From an uncultured Candidatus Melainabacteria bacterium (GTDB lineage Bacteria; Cyanobacteriota; Vampirovibrionia; Gastranaerophilales; Gastranaerophilaceae): a stretch of DNA of 5,799 bases. The notes beneath the pieces were generated by a model. The model was not told the origin of the DNA, did no database searches, and was given only the letters and a program-made list of their open reading frames with translations. Numbering within the stretch: the stretch's first letter is position 1; each line of letters starts with the position of its first letter. The DNA is taken from the NCBI GenBank assembly GCA_934747325.1, contig CAKVGW010000082.1:1-5799 (forward strand), read 5' to 3'. Position numbers and translations under genes: made by a program. Shown here one piece after another: positions 5,177 through 5,799 of the stretch.

Positions 5177-5212
5177 AAAGCCGAAAGTTTTTAATTTAAC
5201 TTTCGGCTTTTT
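5177..5212 (+). terminator. Rho-independent terminator of the HxlR/NTF2 operon
   Basis: AAAGCCGAAAGTT (5177-5189) pairs with AACTTTCGGCTTT (5198-5210) over an 8-nt loop, and T5208-T5212 follows. It is nearly the same sequence as the hairpin at 3593-3627. It could also stop leftward transcription from the pseudogene at 5219-5545. Confidence 0.85.
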
Positions 5213-5218
5213 ATGATA

Positions 5219-5545
5219 CTATTGATTTATGACTGAATAGCCATTTGAAGGGTAATGTTTTACCCAAATATTTTCAACAATATTTTCAAACCAATTAACA
5301 TTCCAGTACATAACATCTAATTGGTAATCTAATTTATCCACAAAGAATTCATCGCCATAACCAAAATACTCTCCACCGACTTCATATTTTGATGAGAGTT
5401 GTTTTACTATTTCTTTTCTGCTTGTAACTGCTATATCTTTTTCTACAAATATGTAAACATCAATATCTGATAAATAATCAGAAGTATTATTTACCCCTGA
5501 GCCACCAAGTGCAATCGCCTTGACTTCAGAAAAGTCTTTATATTT
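5219..5545 (-). pseudogene. Nucleotidyltransferase core, start codon lost
   Basis: The open frame runs from an in-frame TAG (5548-5546) to a TAG at 5221-5219 and encodes 108 residues. G14-G-S16...S26-D-I-D29 is the GS-x-DxD signature of polymerase-beta-type (NTP_transf_2) nucleotidyltransferases. D77 in YQLDVMYW is a likely third metal ligand, so the catalytic core survives. There is no ATG, GTG or TTG before the motif; the first Met is at residue 79, after the catalytic residues. Related proteins with the same DKLDYQLDV-type strand are usually much longer, so both ends are probably missing: the C-terminus stops shortly after 'HYPSNGYS'. The original family role (for example antibiotic adenylylation) cannot be told. 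The 5' end is joined out of frame to foreign-looking coding DNA, consistent with an insertion followed by a deletion. It is probably nonfunctional unless a rare start codon is used. Confidence 0.75.
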
Positions 5546-5705
5546 CTAATCGTAAAGAACGAGTACTTTTTAAACCTTTTGCTTTTGCTATTTCTTTAAT
5601 AGGGACGAACGAGTTAAGAATGGTACTTGTACCAATTCTTTCAACGAGTGAGGAGCTAAAAGCTTTGCTTATATTTATATAACTATCTTTCATCAAGGAA
5701 CACAT
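5538..5705 (-). pseudogene. Truncated N-terminal fragment, possibly of a Mu/Tn7-like transposase
   Basis: The frame from ATG 5705 (55 residues), or from the in-frame ATG 5693 (51 residues), ends at TAA 5540-5538. GGAG lies only 3 nt before the first ATG and 15 nt before the second, so the start is uncertain. The C-terminal part (VPIKEIAKAKGLKSTRSLRL) looks like a helix-turn-helix, of the kind found at the start of Mu-type transposases, and the frame stops immediately after it. This fits a transposase gene cut off after its first DNA-binding module. Upstream are two 18-bp repeats like transposase-binding sites. The nucleotidyltransferase remnant begins in another frame at the same point. The family call comes from motif memory and is tentative; an unrelated small regulator is possible. 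Confidence 0.4.
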
Positions 5706-5724
5706 TAGCTCCGAAGTTCTCTAA

Positions 5725-5742
5725 TTGGAACACCACTTCCGA
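5725..5742 (-). repeat. 18-bp direct repeat, copy 1 (possible transposon-end site)
   Basis: On the minus strand this reads TCGGAAGTGGTGTTCCAA and matches the copy at 5775-5792 at 16 of 18 bases. The copies are exactly 50 bp apart in the same direction, upstream of the possible transposase fragment. Confidence 0.55.
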
Positions 5743-5774
5743 GCATTGTGTCTGTTTCGTATCATTTATTTTCT

Positions 5775-5792
5775 TTGCAAAACCACTTCCGA
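5775..5792 (-). repeat. 18-bp direct repeat, copy 2 (possible transposon-end site)
   Basis: On the minus strand this reads TCGGAAGTGGTTTTGCAA and differs from copy 1 at two positions. It lies 7 bp from the right edge, so any further copies and the tip of the element would be outside the window. Confidence 0.55.
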
Positions 5793-5799
5793 TATTTTA

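Noticed and set aside
5621..5634. TGGTAC-TT-GTACCA inverted repeat
   Set aside because: It lies within coding sequence of the fragment and has no promoter beside it; a chance palindrome is likely.
5686..5796. 37-codon minus-strand open frame at the right edge
   Set aside because: It begins after a TAA at 5799-5797 and has no start codon, and its region is better explained by direct repeats.

Overview
The window is AT-rich, uses the standard bacterial code and has Shine-Dalgarno starts and strong sigma70-type promoters. The protein at 2524-2955 begins with a low-complexity Asn/Gln/Lys leader that ends in 'FQG'. I associate this N-terminal style with gut Gastranaerophilales (Melainabacteria/Vampirovibrionia). 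That assignment comes from memory of the style, not from a search, and another low-GC gut bacterium is possible.

Region A (1-2955) holds the 3' 827 codons of a very large protein whose reading frame is still open at the left edge. It has degenerate repeats of roughly 200 residues and then a C-terminal RelA/SpoT-type (p)ppGpp-synthetase-like domain with the main catalytic positions present. After 39 bases comes a small unknown gene with its own strong promoter, two possible starts and overlapping hairpins around the second ribosome binding site. The pair could be a Rel-like effector or toxin with a neutralising partner. That is a hypothesis.

Region B (2956-3650) is a 331-base gap followed by a small gene for a charged helical protein. 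The gap holds tandem minus-strand terminators, a hairpin that covers an 18-codon reading frame on the plus strand, a candidate minus-strand small RNA of about 88 nt, and a 22-bp-period direct repeat.

Region C (3651-5212) is a redox or electrophile-response style module. An NAD(P)-binding reductase-like gene is transcribed leftward. It diverges from an HxlR-family regulator gene, which is followed by an NTF2/SnoaL-like gene. The two promoters have overlapping -10 boxes, and a perfect 15-bp palindrome lies in the spacer of one promoter and on the start site of the other. The module is bounded by two nearly identical terminator hairpins.

Region D (5213-5799) is gene wreckage on the minus strand. 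A nucleotidyltransferase core without a start codon is fused, out of frame, to a 51-55 codon open frame with a helix-turn-helix-like segment, possibly the beginning of a Mu/Tn7-like transposase. Upstream of that frame, two 18-bp direct repeats lie exactly 50 bp apart, as expected if they were transposase-binding sites at an element end that continues past the right edge.
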